From Palsa-506 sp050013415 (GTDB lineage Bacteria; Actinomycetota; Actinomycetes; Streptosporangiales; Streptosporangiaceae): a stretch of DNA of 12,805 nucleotides. Of the stretch, positions 12,285 through 12,805 are shown in pieces (position 1 is the first letter of the stretch; every line of letters begins with the position of its first letter). The stretch spans positions 1 to 12,805 of the forward strand of contig JBEKFH010000100.1 of NCBI GenBank assembly GCA_050013415.1, given 5' to 3'. The notes beneath the pieces were generated by a model that searched no databases, was not told the DNA's origin, and saw only the letters and a list, made by a program, of their open reading frames with translations. A program made the position numbers and the translations under genes.

Positions 12285-12805
12285 GTGAAAGCATCTGAAG
12301 AGGAGCAGCTGCGACTGCTCGAACTGGCCGACCTCGACGCCGAGCTCGGCCGTATTGACCATCGCCGGCAGGGCCTGCCCGAGCACGAGGAACTGCGCGA
12401 GCTGGAGGAACGGGATGCCCAGCTCCGTGACTCGCTGGCGGCACTGGAGGCCGAGGACGGGGACCTCAAGCGCGCCCAGGCCAAAGCGGAATCGGACGTC
12501 GAGCAGGTCAGGACGCGCGTCGACAGGGACCGCCAGCGGCTGGACGCCGGCCAGGTCTCCTCACCGCGCGAGCTGGAGAACCTGCAGTCGGAGATCGCCT
12601 CGCTTGGCCGCCGCCAGTCCGACCTGGAAGAGATCGTGCTGGACGTGATGGAGCGGAGGGAGACGTCTCAGCAGGCCCACCGCGACGCCGTCGCCGAGCG
12701 GGCCGGGATCGCCACCGGCATCGCCGCGGTGACGGCCCGGCGGGACGTCGCCCTGGGCGAGCTTGCGGAGCAGGCCAGGAAGGCCGGCAGCAGGCGCGCC
12801 GAGGT
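12285..12805 (+). CDS. coiled-coil zinc-ribbon (DUF164-type) protein, partial at right edge
   Basis: The frame is open for 173 codons from GTG at 12285 to the edge. The visible part is almost wholly alpha-helical coiled coil: QLRLLELADLDAEL near the start, ELRELEERDAQLRDSL, DVEQVRTRVDRDRQRL, then SSPRELENLQSEIASL and QSDLEEIVLDVMERRE. The SSP-x-ELE-x-LQ-x-EI-x-SL core is typical of the DUF164/CT398-like family, whose C-terminal C4 zinc ribbon would lie beyond the window. These proteins are thought to bind nucleic acid; in actinobacteria they often neighbour Nif3-like and RNase H genes (family knowledge). No Shine-Dalgarno sequence is evident. Confidence 0.85.
   Translation, partial: MKASEEEQLRLLELADLDAELGRIDHRRQGLPEHEELRELEERDAQLRDSLAALEAEDGDLKRAQAKAESDVEQVRTRVDRDRQRLDAGQVSSPRELENLQSEIASLGRRQSDLEEIVLDVMERRETSQQAHRDAVAERAGIATGIAAVTARRDVALGELAEQARKAGSRRAE

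Overview
The window is very GC-rich, with G or C at most third codon positions, GTG starts and stop/start overlaps. Together with a SigK/RskA-type sigma/anti-sigma pair and a five-helix Tat-dependent molybdoenzyme, this points to a high-GC actinomycete, probably a soil-type relative of Streptomyces or Streptosporangiales (inference). I see no tRNA, rRNA, CRISPR array, integrase or complete insertion sequence.

Layout. (1) 1-1914, minus strand: a redox operon of a small Ser/Ala-rich membrane-anchored protein, a ferric-reductase-like membrane protein with four spaced haem-ligand histidines, and a NuoF-like flavoprotein cut by the left edge. (2) 1915-2240: a spacer with one copy of a 50-bp palindromic repeat. 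(3) 2241-4793, minus: an 850-residue protein joining a CYTH domain of the kind usually fused to CHAD, a class-C beta-lactamase-like serine hydrolase and an unrecognised C-terminal region. (4) 4897-6828, plus: an alpha/beta hydrolase, then a 13-codon mini-ORF overlapping the start of a second alpha/beta-hydrolase-fold protein. That second protein has lost its nucleophile and histidine and carries four 9-residue tandem repeats. (5) 6819-6922: five degenerate 20-22-bp repeats at the convergent gene ends. (6) 6920-8695, minus: a membrane-anchored sulfite-oxidase-family molybdoenzyme, divergent from (7) 8805-10198, plus: sigK-like and rskA-like genes overlapping by one base. (8) 10316-12081, plus: an ArsB/NhaD-type permease and a UspA-family protein. 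(9) 12156-12205: the second palindrome copy. (10) 12285 to the right edge: the coiled-coil part of a DUF164-type zinc-ribbon protein.

How the genes may work together. The left operon looks like a route for electrons from NAD(P)H via flavin to membrane haem and then outward. SigK/RskA with the divergent molybdoenzyme looks like a redox-responsive envelope module, and both cysteines matching the redox-switch pair of M. tuberculosis SigK are present. The rest is housekeeping or accessory. The most unusual items are the CYTH-serine hydrolase fusion, the palindromic repeat found in the same orientation downstream of two unrelated genes, and the repeat-bearing pseudoenzyme with its coupled mini-ORF.
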